Shown here piece after piece: positions 1 through 10,232 of a stretch of 64,000 bases of DNA. The DNA is from Exiguobacterium artemiae 255-15 (GTDB lineage: Bacteria; Bacillota; Bacilli; Exiguobacteriales; Exiguobacteriaceae): contig NC_010556.1 in NCBI RefSeq assembly GCF_000019905.1, positions 2,010,001 through 2,074,000 of the forward strand, read 5' to 3'. The position numbers were made by a program, and so were the translations under genes. How positions within the stretch are numbered: position 1 is the first letter of the stretch; every line of letters starts with the position of its first letter. Below the pieces are notes generated by a model that saw only the letters and a list, made by a program, of their open reading frames with translations, made no database searches and was not told where the DNA came from.

Positions 1-471
1 ATCAACCGGTTTTTTACCTTGTGAGACGTCAGATCCGTTTTTAAGCGTATCAAAAATATACGCATAACCGGAAGCCGTTTTAGGATCGACGGCACGTTTC
101 CATGCAAACTCGAAATCCTGTGCTTTGACAGGAGTTCCGTCCGACCATTTCGAATCACGAAGTGTGAATGTGTATGTGAGATTGTCACTTGAGATATCTG
201 TTTTTTCAGCAAGTGCCGGAATCGCTTTTCCGTCTTTATCGAGACGGTAAAGACCTTCCATCGTGTTGCCGATCGTGTTGAAGGCAACAGCATCTGTTGC
301 TTGTGCCGGGTCGACCGTCGTAATATCAGAAGTATCTGTTAGACGTAAGACCTTTTTCCCGTTAGAAGAACCTGCATCTTTATCTCCGTCACCTGTTGTT
401 GAACACCCTGCAAGAACAACGCTTCCTGCAAGCATAACTGATAACGCGAGACCGACTGTTTTTTTATTCAT
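1..471 (-). CDS. Oligopeptide ABC transporter substrate-binding lipoprotein (OppA type), N-terminal part only
   Basis: The reading frame starts at 471 and runs off the window at position 1, so only the first 157 codons are present. It begins with a short basic head, a hydrophobic stretch and the lipobox LAGC with Cys23, then a Ser/Gly/Asp-rich linker, which is a lipoprotein signal. The following sequence (TMEGLYRLD, LRDSKWSDGTPV) is the N-terminal lobe of the SBP_bac_5 family that captures peptides outside the membrane for an Opp/App permease. The same words recur in the paralogue at 3634-5280. A GGAG ribosome site lies 11 bases ahead of the ATG. Family is sure; the exact peptide class is not. 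In B. subtilis the opp operon also lies next to trpS. Confidence 0.88.
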   Translation of the reverse strand, partial: MNKKTVGLALSVMLAGSVVLAGCSTTGDGDKDAGSSNGKKVLRLTDTSDITTVDPAQATDAVAFNTIGNTMEGLYRLDKDGKAIPALAEKTDISSDNLTYTFTLRDSKWSDGTPVKAQDFEFAWKRAVDPKTASGYAYIFDTLKNGSDVSQGKKPVD

Positions 472-742
472 CGGTGAGTCATCTCCTTTTCTTTTTTTAA
501 AACCGCTACAACTAAACGATTTTTAGACATCTCGTCGAAACTGCCTCAACGTTCCCCAAAACGCATTGACCTAGTTTCAAAATCTTAAACGAAGTGATAA
601 ATTGATTTTATGTGAGAATAACAATAACGTCAAGTGAATAGTCACACTATTTGCTATTTTACACGCTCTGAATAATACAGAGTCGTAACTGTCCTTGACT
701 TTGCGTATAATGAAATCATCATCTTGCCGTAGGAGGTTCATC

Positions 743-1123
743 ATGTCTGCCAAACTATTTCGCCCGCTTTTGATTGCCTTGATTTTAACAACGATTTACA
801 CGATTTGGGCCGTTGTTGCCGATGCGACCCACTCCCTGATGTATCACCTGTCCGGCGGTTTATTCATTGCCGGTTTTCTGTTACTCGCGATTGGATTTTT
901 CTCTAGTATGTCTGCCAATGGATTTTTTAAAGGGGTCACTGCCGGCTTCAAAAAGCAACGTGAAGCAAAATTACGCGAAGTCGACGGTGATTATTACGAA
1001 GACGAGGACGAAGAAAGTGAACTCTTGGAAGCAAAACAAAAACGGGCTTCCAACCGGACAGTTCCGTATCTCTCCAGTGGTTTTATCTGCATCGTCGTTT
1101 CATTGCTTTTGTCGTTCATTTGA
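743..1123 (+). CDS. DUF3899-type small membrane protein
   Basis: A 126-residue protein with predicted membrane segments at about residues 9-27, 36-54 and 108-126. Between the second and third lies a basic then strongly acidic cytoplasmic stretch (YYEDEDEESE). The pattern of a glycine-rich second helix followed by NGFFKGVTAGFK resembles DUF3899 proteins found beside trpS/opp genes in Bacillales; this is family recall, not a search. The start at 743 is chosen because a strong AGGAGG site sits just before it; a frame continuing to 695 has no ribosome site. Function unknown. No terminator is seen between it and the trpS leader. Confidence 0.7.
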   Translation: MSAKLFRPLLIALILTTIYTIWAVVADATHSLMYHLSGGLFIAGFLLLAIGFFSSMSANGFFKGVTAGFKKQREAKLREVDGDYYEDEDEESELLEAKQKRASNRTVPYLSSGFICIVVSLLLSFI

Positions 1124-1167
1124 TTGAATTTTAATGACGTTTTGAATAGACATGTGATAAAGTGAAG

Positions 1168-2437
<1,270 letters not shown>

Positions 2438-2458
2438 TTTCAGTTATCTTTTAATGAA

Positions 2459-2500
2459 ATCCGGGTGGCAGATTCCAATTCTGCCACCCGGATTTTTTTT
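2459..2500 (+). terminator. Terminator after trpS
   Basis: Strong hairpin ATCCGGGTGGCAGA / TCTGCCACCCGGAT followed by eight T residues. The IS30 copy begins 37 bases beyond it. Confidence 0.92.
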
Positions 2501-2536
2501 GAAAAAATCGACTGTTGCGTCAGCCACTTTTTAACT

Positions 2537-3591
2537 GACGAATTGTAATATTAAGTGCAACACCTAGCTGAAAACACAAAAAAAACCCATAACGGCCTCG
2601 TGTAGAATAGAGTTACCACACAAAATTCAACGGAGGATTCGTTATGAGCTATATTCATCTTACCATATCAGAAAGAGTCAAAATAGAGACGTATCTCGAG
2701 CTAGGTTTCTCTGTCCGAAAGATTGCGGGACGCCTGGGGCGTCAACCTTCTACGATTTCACGAGAATTGAAACGAAATCCTCATTACGATTCTTCTCATG
2801 CTGACCAGCGTTATGTGGAGCGAAAAAAGAAGTGCGGTGCACGTACGAAGTTTACGCTCGAAAAAGGAATCTGCATCCTCGAAAAATTACGGGAGACGTG
2901 GTCCCCTGAACAAATTGCCGGACGATTATTCCAAGAAGAAGGACTCTCGTTCAAGACAATTTATCGTTGGATTTATAGTGGCCTCGTCGAGGCCGATTCT
3001 GGACTTCTTCGGCAAAAGGGAAAGCGTCAGAAACCACGTGAGACGCGCGGACGCTTCAACGTCGGACTGCCAATCAGTAAATGTCCGTCCGACGTCAAAG
3101 GGCGTCAAACGTTTGGACATTGGGAGCTTGATACTGTTGTATCGGGTAGAGGAACGTCAAAAGCCTGTGTCGCAACGTTCGTCGAGCGAAAGAGTCGTTT
3201 TTATCTCGCTGTACCGATGGAAAATCGGTCCGCTCAATCGATGGAGTCTGCGATTCAAGCATTACATCTTTCCTTCCCGTTGAGAACGTTCCAAACTGCG
3301 ACGACAGATCGTGGAAAAGAGTTTAGCTGTCATGAACGAATTCGTGACACGTTAGGCTTACCCATGTATTTTGCAGATCCGTATTCTTCTTGGCAGCGTG
3401 GTAGTAACGAGAACGCCAATGGTCTTCTCCGTGAATTTTTCCCGAAGGGGACAGATTTCGGAAAGGTCAGTCGTTCTGAAATCGCTCAAGCGCTCGCCTG
3501 GATTAATGGGAGACCACGAAAATGTCTTAACTGGAAAACTGCATACGAGGTCTTCACGGAAGAAGTGTTGCACTTAATTTGACAAACCGTC
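2537..3591 (+). mobile_element. IS30-family insertion sequence, copy 1 (1055 bp)
   Basis: Both ends were set by comparing this copy with the inverted copy at 5493-6547: identity starts at GACGAATTGTAATATTAAGT and ends at ATTTGACAAACCGTC. The two ends are 27-bp imperfect inverted repeats sharing GACG and the inner block ATTAAGTGCAACAC. The flanking bases AACT are repeated at 2533-2536 and 3592-3595, a 4-bp target duplication. The right end sits directly against the T-tract of the terminator of the neighbouring peptide-binding gene. One intact transposase gene fills the element. Confidence 0.95.
2644..3582 (+). CDS. IS30-family transposase, copy 1
   Basis: 312-residue DDE transposase. The N-terminus has the IS30 helix-turn-helix (SERVKIETYLELGFSVRKIA, GRQPSTISRELKRN). 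The catalytic triad is D163 in HWELDTVV, D222 in TTDRGKEF and E256 in SNENANGLLR, spaced D-58-D-33-E as expected for IS30. A GGAGG site lies before the ATG. It differs from copy 2 by C147 instead of R and R214 instead of G, plus one silent change at 2826. C147 and R214 lie outside the triad, so the enzyme may still be active. The stop codon is 9 bases inside the right inverted repeat end. Confidence 0.97.
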   Translation: MSYIHLTISERVKIETYLELGFSVRKIAGRLGRQPSTISRELKRNPHYDSSHADQRYVERKKKCGARTKFTLEKGICILEKLRETWSPEQIAGRLFQEEGLSFKTIYRWIYSGLVEADSGLLRQKGKRQKPRETRGRFNVGLPISKCPSDVKGRQTFGHWELDTVVSGRGTSKACVATFVERKSRFYLAVPMENRSAQSMESAIQALHLSFPLRTFQTATTDRGKEFSCHERIRDTLGLPMYFADPYSSWQRGSNENANGLLREFFPKGTDFGKVSRSEIAQALAWINGRPRKCLNWKTAYEVFTEEVLHLI

Positions 3592-3594
3592 AAC

Positions 3595-3626
3595 TAAAAA
3601 AAGCGCTCCCGGTTAAGGGAACGCTT
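3595..3626 (-). terminator. Terminator of the second peptide-binding lipoprotein gene
   Basis: Hairpin AAGCGTTCCC / GGGAGCGCTT (one mismatch) on the minus strand followed by T7. IS30 copy 1 is inserted at the distal edge of this T-tract. Confidence 0.85.
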
Positions 3627-3633
3627 ATCATAC

Positions 3634-5280
3634 TTATTTTCCTTCGATAGAAGCCCATTTGTAAGAGAAATCTGCGCCGAAGTTATGTTCGACAACACCT
3701 TTAACGTATGGTTTAACGAGGAATGCGCGTCCGCGCTGATAAACAGGCGAGATCGCTGCTGAATCAAGAAGGATTTTCTCTGCTTCTTGAAGTTCAGACC
3801 AACGTTTTGCTGCATCTGTTTGTGTTTGTGCATCTTTGATGAGTTTATCGTACTCTTTGTTTGACCATTTACCACGGTTGTATGGTCCGTCAGTCAAGAA
3901 GAGATCGAGGAATGTCATTGGATCTTGGTAGTCAGGACCCCAGCCGGCGAACGAGAATTCAAAGTCGCCTTTGTTTTCGAGATCCAATTTGTTTTTGAAC
4001 GGTTGTTGCTTGATTGTGACTTTCATGCCTGGAAGGTTCTTCTCAAGCTCACCTTTCAAGAACTCACCGATTTTCTTCGCATCATCACTATCGTAGTTAA
4101 GGAGCTCAAGTTCAACCGATTTTTGACCGATTTCTTTTAAGCCCTCTTCCCATAGTTTTTTCGCTTCGTCTGCATTGTACTCGTTGAATGTCGGGTACTT
4201 TTCACGGAAGTCTTTTCCGTCAGCATCTTTCGCGAAGTCTTTTGGTACAATGTAGTTTGCAGGAAGCGAACCGTTCGCCAAGATGACGTCCGTGATTCCT
4301 TTTTTATTGTAACCCATGTCGATGGCACGACGGATTTTTTCATTGTTCAAAGCTTTGACTTTCGTGTTCAAGTAAAGGTAGAAGATTGTTGACTCCCCTT
4401 TAGTTTTGAACTCTTTGTTGTCTTGGAACTGGGCAACGAACTCTGAAGAAAGACCAGCACGATCGATGTCGCCTTTTTCATAAAGGTTAACGCCTGTCGC
4501 AACTTCTTTAACGACTTTAACGTTGATCGTGTTCAGCTTCACGCTGTCTTTATCCCAGTAGTTATCGTTTTTAACCATTTTCCAGCCTTGTTCACGTGTC
4601 CATTCTGTTAATTTGAATGGTCCGTTGTAAAGTGATTTATCAGCTGTTGAACCGAAGTCCTTACCGATTTTTTTCGAAAGTTCTTCTGATTTCGGCATGA
4701 ATGGTCCGAATCCAGTTAAACCGAGGAAGTAATCAGCTGGTGCTTTTAATTTTACTTCGAATGTCTTGTCGTCAACTGCTTTGACGCCAACCGCATCACG
4801 CTCGCCTTTTTTCGTGTTGTATTCTTCAGCACCTTCGATGTTGTAGAAAACATACGCGTATTGCGAAGCATTATCCGGGTTCAAGACTTCTTTCCAAGCA
4901 TATTCGAAGTCTTTTGCTGTGATTGGTGTACCGTCCGACCATTTTGCATCACGTAGCTTGAATGTGTAAGTCAATTTATCATCGGAAACTGTGTGACTTT
5001 CAGCAATACCCGGTGTCGGCTGTTGCTTGTCATCTAAACGATAAAGACCTTCCATTGTGTTGTTCAAAACGTTGAACGACACGGCATCCGTAGAAGTTGT
5101 TGGGTTAAGCGTTGGAATATCAGCACTTTCGATCAAGTTTAGCGTCTGCTCACTTGATTTCTTGTCCGAACCTTTGTCGCCCGATGATGTGTCATTTGAA
5201 TCAGTCGTCGAACAAGCTGCGAGGAACGCGCTTGAAACGAGGGCTACAGATGTAGCCAGTGCAAAACTTTTCTTTTTCAT
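3634..5280 (-). CDS. Peptide ABC transporter substrate-binding lipoprotein (OppA/AppA type)
   Basis: Full-length 548-residue extracellular peptide-binding lipoprotein. Signal: MKKK head, hydrophobic core, lipobox LAAC with Cys23, then a Ser/Asp-rich linker. SBP_bac_5 landmarks include TMEGLYRLD, LRDAKWSDGTPI, YNGPFKLTEW, RRAIDMGYNK and the late GWGPDYQDPMTF. It is a paralogue of the truncated gene at 1-471. No permease or ATPase genes adjoin it, so it probably feeds a transporter encoded elsewhere. It carries its own promoter (5383-5410) and terminator, and the whole unit is bracketed by two inverted IS30 copies. A GGGGGG-rich ribosome site precedes the ATG. Confidence 0.93.
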   Translation of the reverse strand: MKKKSFALATSVALVSSAFLAACSTTDSNDTSSGDKGSDKKSSEQTLNLIESADIPTLNPTTSTDAVSFNVLNNTMEGLYRLDDKQQPTPGIAESHTVSDDKLTYTFKLRDAKWSDGTPITAKDFEYAWKEVLNPDNASQYAYVFYNIEGAEEYNTKKGERDAVGVKAVDDKTFEVKLKAPADYFLGLTGFGPFMPKSEELSKKIGKDFGSTADKSLYNGPFKLTEWTREQGWKMVKNDNYWDKDSVKLNTINVKVVKEVATGVNLYEKGDIDRAGLSSEFVAQFQDNKEFKTKGESTIFYLYLNTKVKALNNEKIRRAIDMGYNKKGITDVILANGSLPANYIVPKDFAKDADGKDFREKYPTFNEYNADEAKKLWEEGLKEIGQKSVELELLNYDSDDAKKIGEFLKGELEKNLPGMKVTIKQQPFKNKLDLENKGDFEFSFAGWGPDYQDPMTFLDLFLTDGPYNRGKWSNKEYDKLIKDAQTQTDAAKRWSELQEAEKILLDSAAISPVYQRGRAFLVKPYVKGVVEHNFGADFSYKWASIEGK

Positions 5281-5382
5281 GATACGATGACCCCCCTAAA
5301 ATTTCCAAAGCTAGTAATCTAAGGTTTTTGAGCGAAAAAAAAAGTCATAACTTTTATTCGACCAAAACCTCTCGTTACAAAT

Positions 5383-5410
5383 AGTTTACAATGTTCTGAT
5401 AATTTTGCAA
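5383..5410 (-). promoter_or_regulatory. Promoter of the second peptide-binding gene
   Basis: On the minus strand TTGCAA (5405-5410), a 16-base spacer, and TAAACT (5383-5388). It lies 83 bases inside the IS30 copy 2 border, so the insertion leaves the core promoter intact. Called from consensus only. Confidence 0.5.
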
Positions 5411-5492
5411 ACCTTTTATCCGATTTTTCTAAATATTTTTTCAAAACAATTTGAAAATAAGTGGGATTTTTAGATTTTTATTTTTTTATTTA

Positions 5493-6547
5493 GACGGTTT
5501 GTCAAATTAAGTGCAACACTTCTTCCGTGAAGACCTCGTATGCAGTTTTCCAGTTAAGACATTTTCGTGGTCTCCCATTAATCCAGGCGAGCGCTTGAGC
5601 GATTTCAGAACGACTGACCTTTCCGAAATCTGTCCCCTTCGGGAAAAATTCACGGAGAAGACCATTGGCGTTCTCGTTACTACCACGCTGCCAAGAAGAA
5701 TACGGATCTGCAAAATACATGGGTAAGCCTAACGTGTCACGAATTCGTTCATGACAGCTAAACTCTTTTCCACGATCTGTCGTCGCAGTTTGGAACGTTC
5801 CCAACGGGAAGGAAAGATGTAATGCTTGAATCGCAGACTCCATCGATTGAGCGGACCGATTTTCCATCGGTACAGCGAGATAAAAACGACTCTTTCGCTC
5901 GACGAACGTTGCGACACAGGCTTTTGACGTTCCTCTACCCGATACAACAGTATCAAGCTCCCAATGTCCAAACGTTTGACGCCCTTTGACGTCGGACGGA
6001 CGTTTACTGATTGGCAGTCCGACGTTGAAGCGTCCGCGCGTCTCACGTGGTTTCTGACGCTTTCCCTTTTGCCGAAGAAGTCCAGAATCGGCCTCGACGA
6101 GGCCACTATAAATCCAACGATAAATTGTCTTGAACGAGAGTCCTTCTTCTTGGAATAATCGTCCGGCAATTTGTTCAGGGGACCACGTCTCCCGTAATTT
6201 TTCGAGGATGCAGATTCCTTTTTCGAGCGTAAACTTCGTACGTGCACCGCACTTCTTCTTTCGCTCCACATAACGCTGGTCAGCATGAGAAGAATCGTAA
6301 TGAGGATTTCGTTTCAATTCTCGTGAAATCGTAGAAGGTTGACGCCCCAGGCGTCCCGCAATCTTTCGGACAGAGAAACCTAGCTCGAGATACGTCTCTA
6401 TTTTGACTCTTTCTGATATGGTAAGATGAATATAGCTCATAACGAATCCTCCGTTGAATTTTGTGTGGTAACTCTATTCTACACGAGGCCGTTATGGGTT
6501 TTTTTTGTGTTTTCAGCTAGGTGTTGCACTTAATATTACAATTCGTC
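5493..6547 (-). mobile_element. IS30-family insertion sequence, copy 2 (1055 bp, inverted)
   Basis: Same length and ends as copy 1 but in the opposite orientation. Flanks are TTTA at 5489-5492 and TTTA at 6548-6551, a 4-bp target duplication different from that of copy 1. It is inserted between the fabF terminator and the promoter region of the second peptide-binding gene, with its transposase pointing toward that gene. Three base differences from copy 1 were found within the transposase gene. Confidence 0.95.
5502..6440 (-). CDS. IS30-family transposase, copy 2
   Basis: 312-residue transposase identical to copy 1 except R147 (C in copy 1) and G214 (R in copy 1). Helix-turn-helix and D163, D222, E256 triad are intact. 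It is read in the same direction as the downstream peptide-binding gene and ends 9 bases before the element border, with no terminator visible between them, so read-through into that gene's promoter region is possible. Confidence 0.97.
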   Translation of the reverse strand: MSYIHLTISERVKIETYLELGFSVRKIAGRLGRQPSTISRELKRNPHYDSSHADQRYVERKKKCGARTKFTLEKGICILEKLRETWSPEQIAGRLFQEEGLSFKTIYRWIYSGLVEADSGLLRQKGKRQKPRETRGRFNVGLPISKRPSDVKGRQTFGHWELDTVVSGRGTSKACVATFVERKSRFYLAVPMENRSAQSMESAIQALHLSFPLGTFQTATTDRGKEFSCHERIRDTLGLPMYFADPYSSWQRGSNENANGLLREFFPKGTDFGKVSRSEIAQALAWINGRPRKCLNWKTAYEVFTEEVLHLI

Positions 6548-6576
6548 TTTATAAAATAAAGCAGAATTTTTTTATA

Positions 6577-6618
6577 TAAAAAAAAACGATTTAAAGGTCA
6601 TCCGAACCGTTAAATCGC
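6577..6618 (-). terminator. Terminator of the fabH-fabF operon
   Basis: Minus-strand stem CGATTTAA / TTAAATCG with a 15-base loop and a long T-tract. IS30 copy 2 is inserted about 30 bases downstream. Confidence 0.8.
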
Positions 6619-6643
6619 TTTTCCGCTTCTGCTTCGCACGAGA

Positions 6644-7882
6644 TTATGTGTGATATCGTTTGAAGACGAGTGAAGCATTATGACCACCAAATCCAAGCGA
6701 GTTGCTGAGTGCATACTCAAGATCCCATGACCGGCTTCCCTCACGCACGTAATCGAGATTACATCCTTCACTTGGATTCTCCAAATGAATCGTCGGGTGA
6801 ACGGTTTGCTCCTGCAGCGATTTAATCGTTGCGATGGCTTCCACTCCACCGGCACCGCCGAGTAAATGACCGATCATTGATTTCGTCGAGTTGACGGCTA
6901 ATTTTTCAGCGTGCTCGCCGAAGACCGTATGGATTGCTTTCGTCTCTAACACATCATTCATCGGTGTACTCGTTCCGTGTGCATTGATGTATTGAACGGC
7001 AGCCGGTTCGATACCTGCATCTTTAATCGCCATCGCCATTGCGCGCGCTCCGCCGTCGCCGTCTGGATCTGGTGCTGTGATATGGTAAGCATCGGCTGTT
7101 AATCCGTATCCGCTGACTTCTGCATAGATTTTGGCACCACGGGCGACCGCATGTTCATACTCTTCAAGTACCAGGATTCCGGCACCCTCTCCCATGACGA
7201 ATCCGTCACGGCCTTCATCAAACGGACGGCTTGCCGTGTTTGGATCATGGTTCGTCGACATCGCTTTATTGGCACAAAAACCAGCAAATGCAAGATTGGT
7301 AATCGGTGCTTCTGCTCCACCGGCGATCATGACGTCCGCGTCACCGCGTTCAATAACGCGTAACGCTTCACCAATCGCGTTTGTACCGGAAGCACATGCA
7401 GTGACGGAACAGTTATTCGGTCCTTTTGCGCCTGTATAAATCGAAACTTGGCCACTGGCCATGTTTGGAATCATCATTGGGATGAAGAATGGGCTGACAC
7501 GACGATGACCCCGTTCAAAATAGATTTTCGCCTGTTTTTCAATCGTCTCGACGCCGCCGATACCGGATCCGATCCAGACGCCGATACGTTCAGCATTGGG
7601 TTTAACATCCAAATCAGCATTTTTAACGGCTTCCATACTTGCGACGAGCGAATAATGAACGAAACGGTCCATTTTCCGGGCTTCCTTGGCTTCAATGAAT
7701 TCCGTGACATCAAAATTCTGTAATTCTCCCGTTACTTTCGTCGGATACTCATCGATATCGAGACGTTCCATCGGACGAATCCCGTTTTCACCGGCATTTA
7801 AGGCATTCCAGAATGTATCGACATCATTACCGATTGGCGTCAGTGCGCCCATACCTGTTACTACTACACGTTTTCTCATCAT
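6644..7882 (-). CDS. fabF: Beta-ketoacyl-ACP synthase II
   Basis: 412-residue condensing enzyme that elongates acyl-ACP with malonyl-ACP in type II fatty acid synthesis. The Cys-His-His active site is visible: C163 in [10 protein letters not shown]302 in NAHGTSTP and H339 in [12 protein letters not shown]. The start codon is separated from the fabH stop by one base, with GGGGAG inside the end of fabH, so the two are co-translated. The ATG is doubled (MM); either may be used. The operon is under the FapR-type promoter upstream of fabH, and ends in a hairpin after the gene. Confidence 0.97.
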   Translation of the reverse strand: MMRKRVVVTGMGALTPIGNDVDTFWNALNAGENGIRPMERLDIDEYPTKVTGELQNFDVTEFIEAKEARKMDRFVHYSLVASMEAVKNADLDVKPNAERIGVWIGSGIGGVETIEKQAKIYFERGHRRVSPFFIPMMIPNMASGQVSIYTGAKGPNNCSVTACASGTNAIGEALRVIERGDADVMIAGGAEAPITNLAFAGFCANKAMSTNHDPNTASRPFDEGRDGFVMGEGAGILVLEEYEHAVARGAKIYAEVSGYGLTADAYHITAPDPDGDGGARAMAMAIKDAGIEPAAVQYINAHGTSTPMNDVLETKAIHTVFGEHAEKLAVNSTKSMIGHLLGGAGGVEAIATIKSLQEQTVHPTIHLENPSEGCNLDYVREGSRSWDLEYALSNSLGFGGHNASLVFKRYHT

Positions 7883-7883
7883 T

Positions 7884-8828
7884 TTATGTGTTCTCCCCTT
7901 TAGTCCAAGTAATGTAAGCTGCTCCCCATGTCAAACCTGCGCCGAATCCGGCGAGGACAAGTGTCGTCCCCGGTGACAATCTTCCTTGTCGCCGTGCCTC
8001 TTCTAGTGCAAGTGGTATTGACGCAGCAGATGTATTCGCATGTTCGTCAATCGTCACGATCACTTTCTCTTCTGCAATCCCAAGCCGTTCACGTGCTGCA
8101 TCAATAATCCGTAAATTCGCTTGATGCGGAATCAGTAAATCAAGTTCGTCCAGGGTTCCGTCCGCTTTTTGAATGACTTTCTCCACGATGTCCGGTAACT
8201 TGCGGACTGCGAACTTAAAGACTTCCCGACCGTTCATTTCAATTGGACCATCCAAGTTTTTAAATAACAGATGTGCTCCGCGGCCATCCGTGCCCAATTC
8301 AAAGGCATTCAATCCTTGTTGCTCGGTTGGACCGAGAACAACTGCTCCGGCACCGTCACCGAACAAGATGGCCGTCGACCGGTCTGACCAGTCAACGATG
8401 CTTGACATCTTCTCTGCTCCGATGACGAGTGCGTGTTTCGATCCCGTTGCCGTCATCATACTCGAAGCCGTCTGTAGGGCAAAAATGAATCCGCTGCAGG
8501 CTGCGCTGATATCAAAAGCTGTCGCTCCGAGTGCGCCGATTCGCTCCTGAACGATACAGGCAGTCGACGGGAAAGCACGTCCGGTTGCCGTTCCGACAAC
8601 AATCAATCCGATGTCGTCTGCTGTCAAATTGGCATCCGCTAATGCTTTTTGCGCTGCTTCCGTCGCTAAATCCGTGACATCAACTGCATCATCTGCAATC
8701 CGCCGCGCCCCGATTCCTGTACGTGACCGAATCCATTCATCACTCGTATCGAGTGTCGCTGCTAAATCATCATTTGTCATCCGATGTTCGGGTAATGATG
8801 TACCGAGTCCTACAATTCCGATATTCAT
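7884..8828 (-). CDS. fabH: Beta-ketoacyl-ACP synthase III
   Basis: 314 residues; starts each fatty acid chain by condensing a short acyl-CoA with malonyl-ACP. The Cys-His-Asn site is seen as C111 in SAACSGF, the His of [10 protein letters not shown] and the Asn of HANTSAAS. An AAAGGAG site lies before the ATG. The gene heads the fabH-fabF operon, as fabHA-fabF does in B. subtilis, and its promoter carries a FapR operator, so expression should respond to malonyl-CoA. Confidence 0.96.
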   Translation of the reverse strand: MNIGIVGLGTSLPEHRMTNDDLAATLDTSDEWIRSRTGIGARRIADDAVDVTDLATEAAQKALADANLTADDIGLIVVGTATGRAFPSTACIVQERIGALGATAFDISAACSGFIFALQTASSMMTATGSKHALVIGAEKMSSIVDWSDRSTAILFGDGAGAVVLGPTEQQGLNAFELGTDGRGAHLLFKNLDGPIEMNGREVFKFAVRKLPDIVEKVIQKADGTLDELDLLIPHQANLRIIDAARERLGIAEEKVIVTIDEHANTSAASIPLALEEARRQGRLSPGTTLVLAGFGAGLTWGAAYITWTKGENT

Positions 8829-8845
8829 ATGATTGCTCCTTTGAA

Positions 8846-8890
8846 ATTAGTATCTGGTACTAATATAAAGCGTTAAACACATTTTGTCAA
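8846..8890 (-). promoter_or_regulatory. fabH-fabF promoter with FapR operator
   Basis: On the minus strand TTGACA (8885-8890), a 17-base spacer and TATATT (8862-8867) form a near-consensus promoter. Overlapping the -10 and extending downstream is the palindrome ATTAGTACCAGATACTAAT (8846-8864), which matches the known FapR operator of Bacillales lipid-synthesis genes. FapR bound here would block polymerase and be released by malonyl-CoA. Confidence 0.88.
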
Positions 8891-8893
8891 AGA

Positions 8894-8927
8894 GAAAAGA
8901 AGGCCTCCCGTTGAGAGACCTTCTTTT
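8894..8927 (-). terminator. Terminator of mtnN
   Basis: Minus-strand hairpin AAAAGAAGGTCTC / GAGGCCTTCTTTT with a T-rich tail. It abuts the -35 box of the fabH promoter. Confidence 0.8.
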
Positions 8928-8939
8928 ACGTCATCCAGA

Positions 8940-9644
8940 TTACTCTGAATCAGCTAATGTGCGGACGACTTCCATGACCATCTTCGCTGAATTAATCGAA
9001 GCAATCTCCAAGAATTCATCAAATGACAGGGATGCTTCTTCATCGGCGCTGTCAGAAATCGAACGTGTCACGACGAACGGAACATCGAATTGATGGCAAA
9101 CTTGTGCAATCGGTGCTGCTTCCATCTCAACTGCCGCGACATCCGGGAAGTTCGTTTTAATAAGGTTTGAACGCTCCGTATCATGGATGAACGAATCACC
9201 CGTCACGATTAAACCATGGACAACCCGAATCGCATCCATTCGTTCAATGACAGCTTCCGCTGTTGCAATCAATTTTGGATCAGCTGTATAGGCAGCCGGC
9301 ATTCCCGGTACTTGACCATACTCGTAACCGAACGCTGTCACGTCGACGTCGTGATGACGGACTTCCGTCGAAACGACGACGTCACCGACTTTCAGACCGG
9401 CTCTGAATCCGCCGGCTGATCCGGTATTGATGACGGAACTTGGCTTGAAATGATCGAGTAACAACGTCGTTCCGATTGCTGCATTCACTTTTCCAATACC
9501 GGATTTTAAGATGACGACTGGTACACTGTTCAACAGCCCTTCATAGAAATGATAGTTGGCAATGACCGTATCTTTTCGTTCTGATAATTCATTCCGAAGT
9601 AAGTTTACTTCTTCTTCCATTGCTCCGATAATTGCGATCGGCAT
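8940..9644 (-). CDS. mtnN: 5'-methylthioadenosine/S-adenosylhomocysteine nucleosidase
   Basis: 234 residues. Hydrolyses the glycosidic bond of methylthioadenosine and S-adenosylhomocysteine, removing product inhibitors of methylation and polyamine synthesis. Family marks are the N-terminal [11 protein letters not shown], the NTGSAGG phosphorylase-like motif, the MEAAPIAQV substrate segment with VEME-type glutamates, and SDSADEEA near the C-terminus containing the catalytic Asp. GGGGGA precedes the ATG. It follows greA in the same direction. Confidence 0.95.
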
Positions 9645-9702
9645 CTCTTTTTCCCCCGTTCAAACAGAAAACCGGATTGCTCCGGCTGCTGTTCATTCGT
9701 AT

Positions 9703-10176
9703 TTACTTGATTGATGTAATTTTTACAGCGAAATCTCCGCCTGGTGCTTGAACGGAAACTTGCTCGCCGACACTGTGGCCGAACAGGCTTTTCGCAATTG
9801 GTGATTCGTTCGAGATTTTCCCGGTGAATGGATCTGCTTCTGCACTACCAACAATCGTATACGTTTCTTCTTCGTTGTCTTCAAGGATCAAGAATGTAAC
9901 TGTCGTCCCGATACCAACGACCGAGATATCCTTCTCATCTTCCGAGATGATGGCAACGTTGCGTAACATCTCTTCCAATTGAGCAATCCGGCCTTCGACC
10001 ATTGCTTGTTCTTCTTTCGCTGAATCATATTCCGCGTTTTCCGACAAGTCACCAAATGAACGGGCAATCTTAATGTTTTCGACAACTTCTTTACGGCGGA
10101 CTGACTTCAGTTCGTTTAATTCGTTTTCAACATTCGCTTTACCTTCAAGCGTCATGTAATACTGTTTTTCTGCCAT
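9703..10176 (-). CDS. greA: Transcription elongation factor GreA
   Basis: 157 residues, the normal size. GreA enters the RNA polymerase secondary channel and stimulates cleavage of backtracked RNA. The N-terminal coiled coil (residues ~1-75) carries the paired acidic tip in [18 protein letters not shown], and the C-terminal FKBP-like domain contains [14 protein letters not shown]. The ATG at 10176 is chosen because AAGGAG is 10 bases upstream; a GTG at 10185 in frame lies only 1 base from that site. Downstream of udk as in B. subtilis. Confidence 0.96.
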   Translation of the reverse strand: MAEKQYYMTLEGKANVENELNELKSVRRKEVVENIKIARSFGDLSENAEYDSAKEEQAMVEGRIAQLEEMLRNVAIISEDEKDISVVGIGTTVTFLILEDNEEETYTIVGSAEADPFTGKISNESPIAKSLFGHSVGEQVSVQAPGGDFAVKITSIK

Positions 10177-10232
10177 TTTTGTCACGCTCCTTTTTATTCC
10201 ACTAGTATAGTATATTCACATCTTTTTTGGAA

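Noticed and set aside
2537-6547. A composite transposon made of two IS30 copies around the oppA-like gene
   Set aside because: Each copy has its own matching 4-bp duplication (AACT, TTTA), and the outer flanks of the pair do not match.
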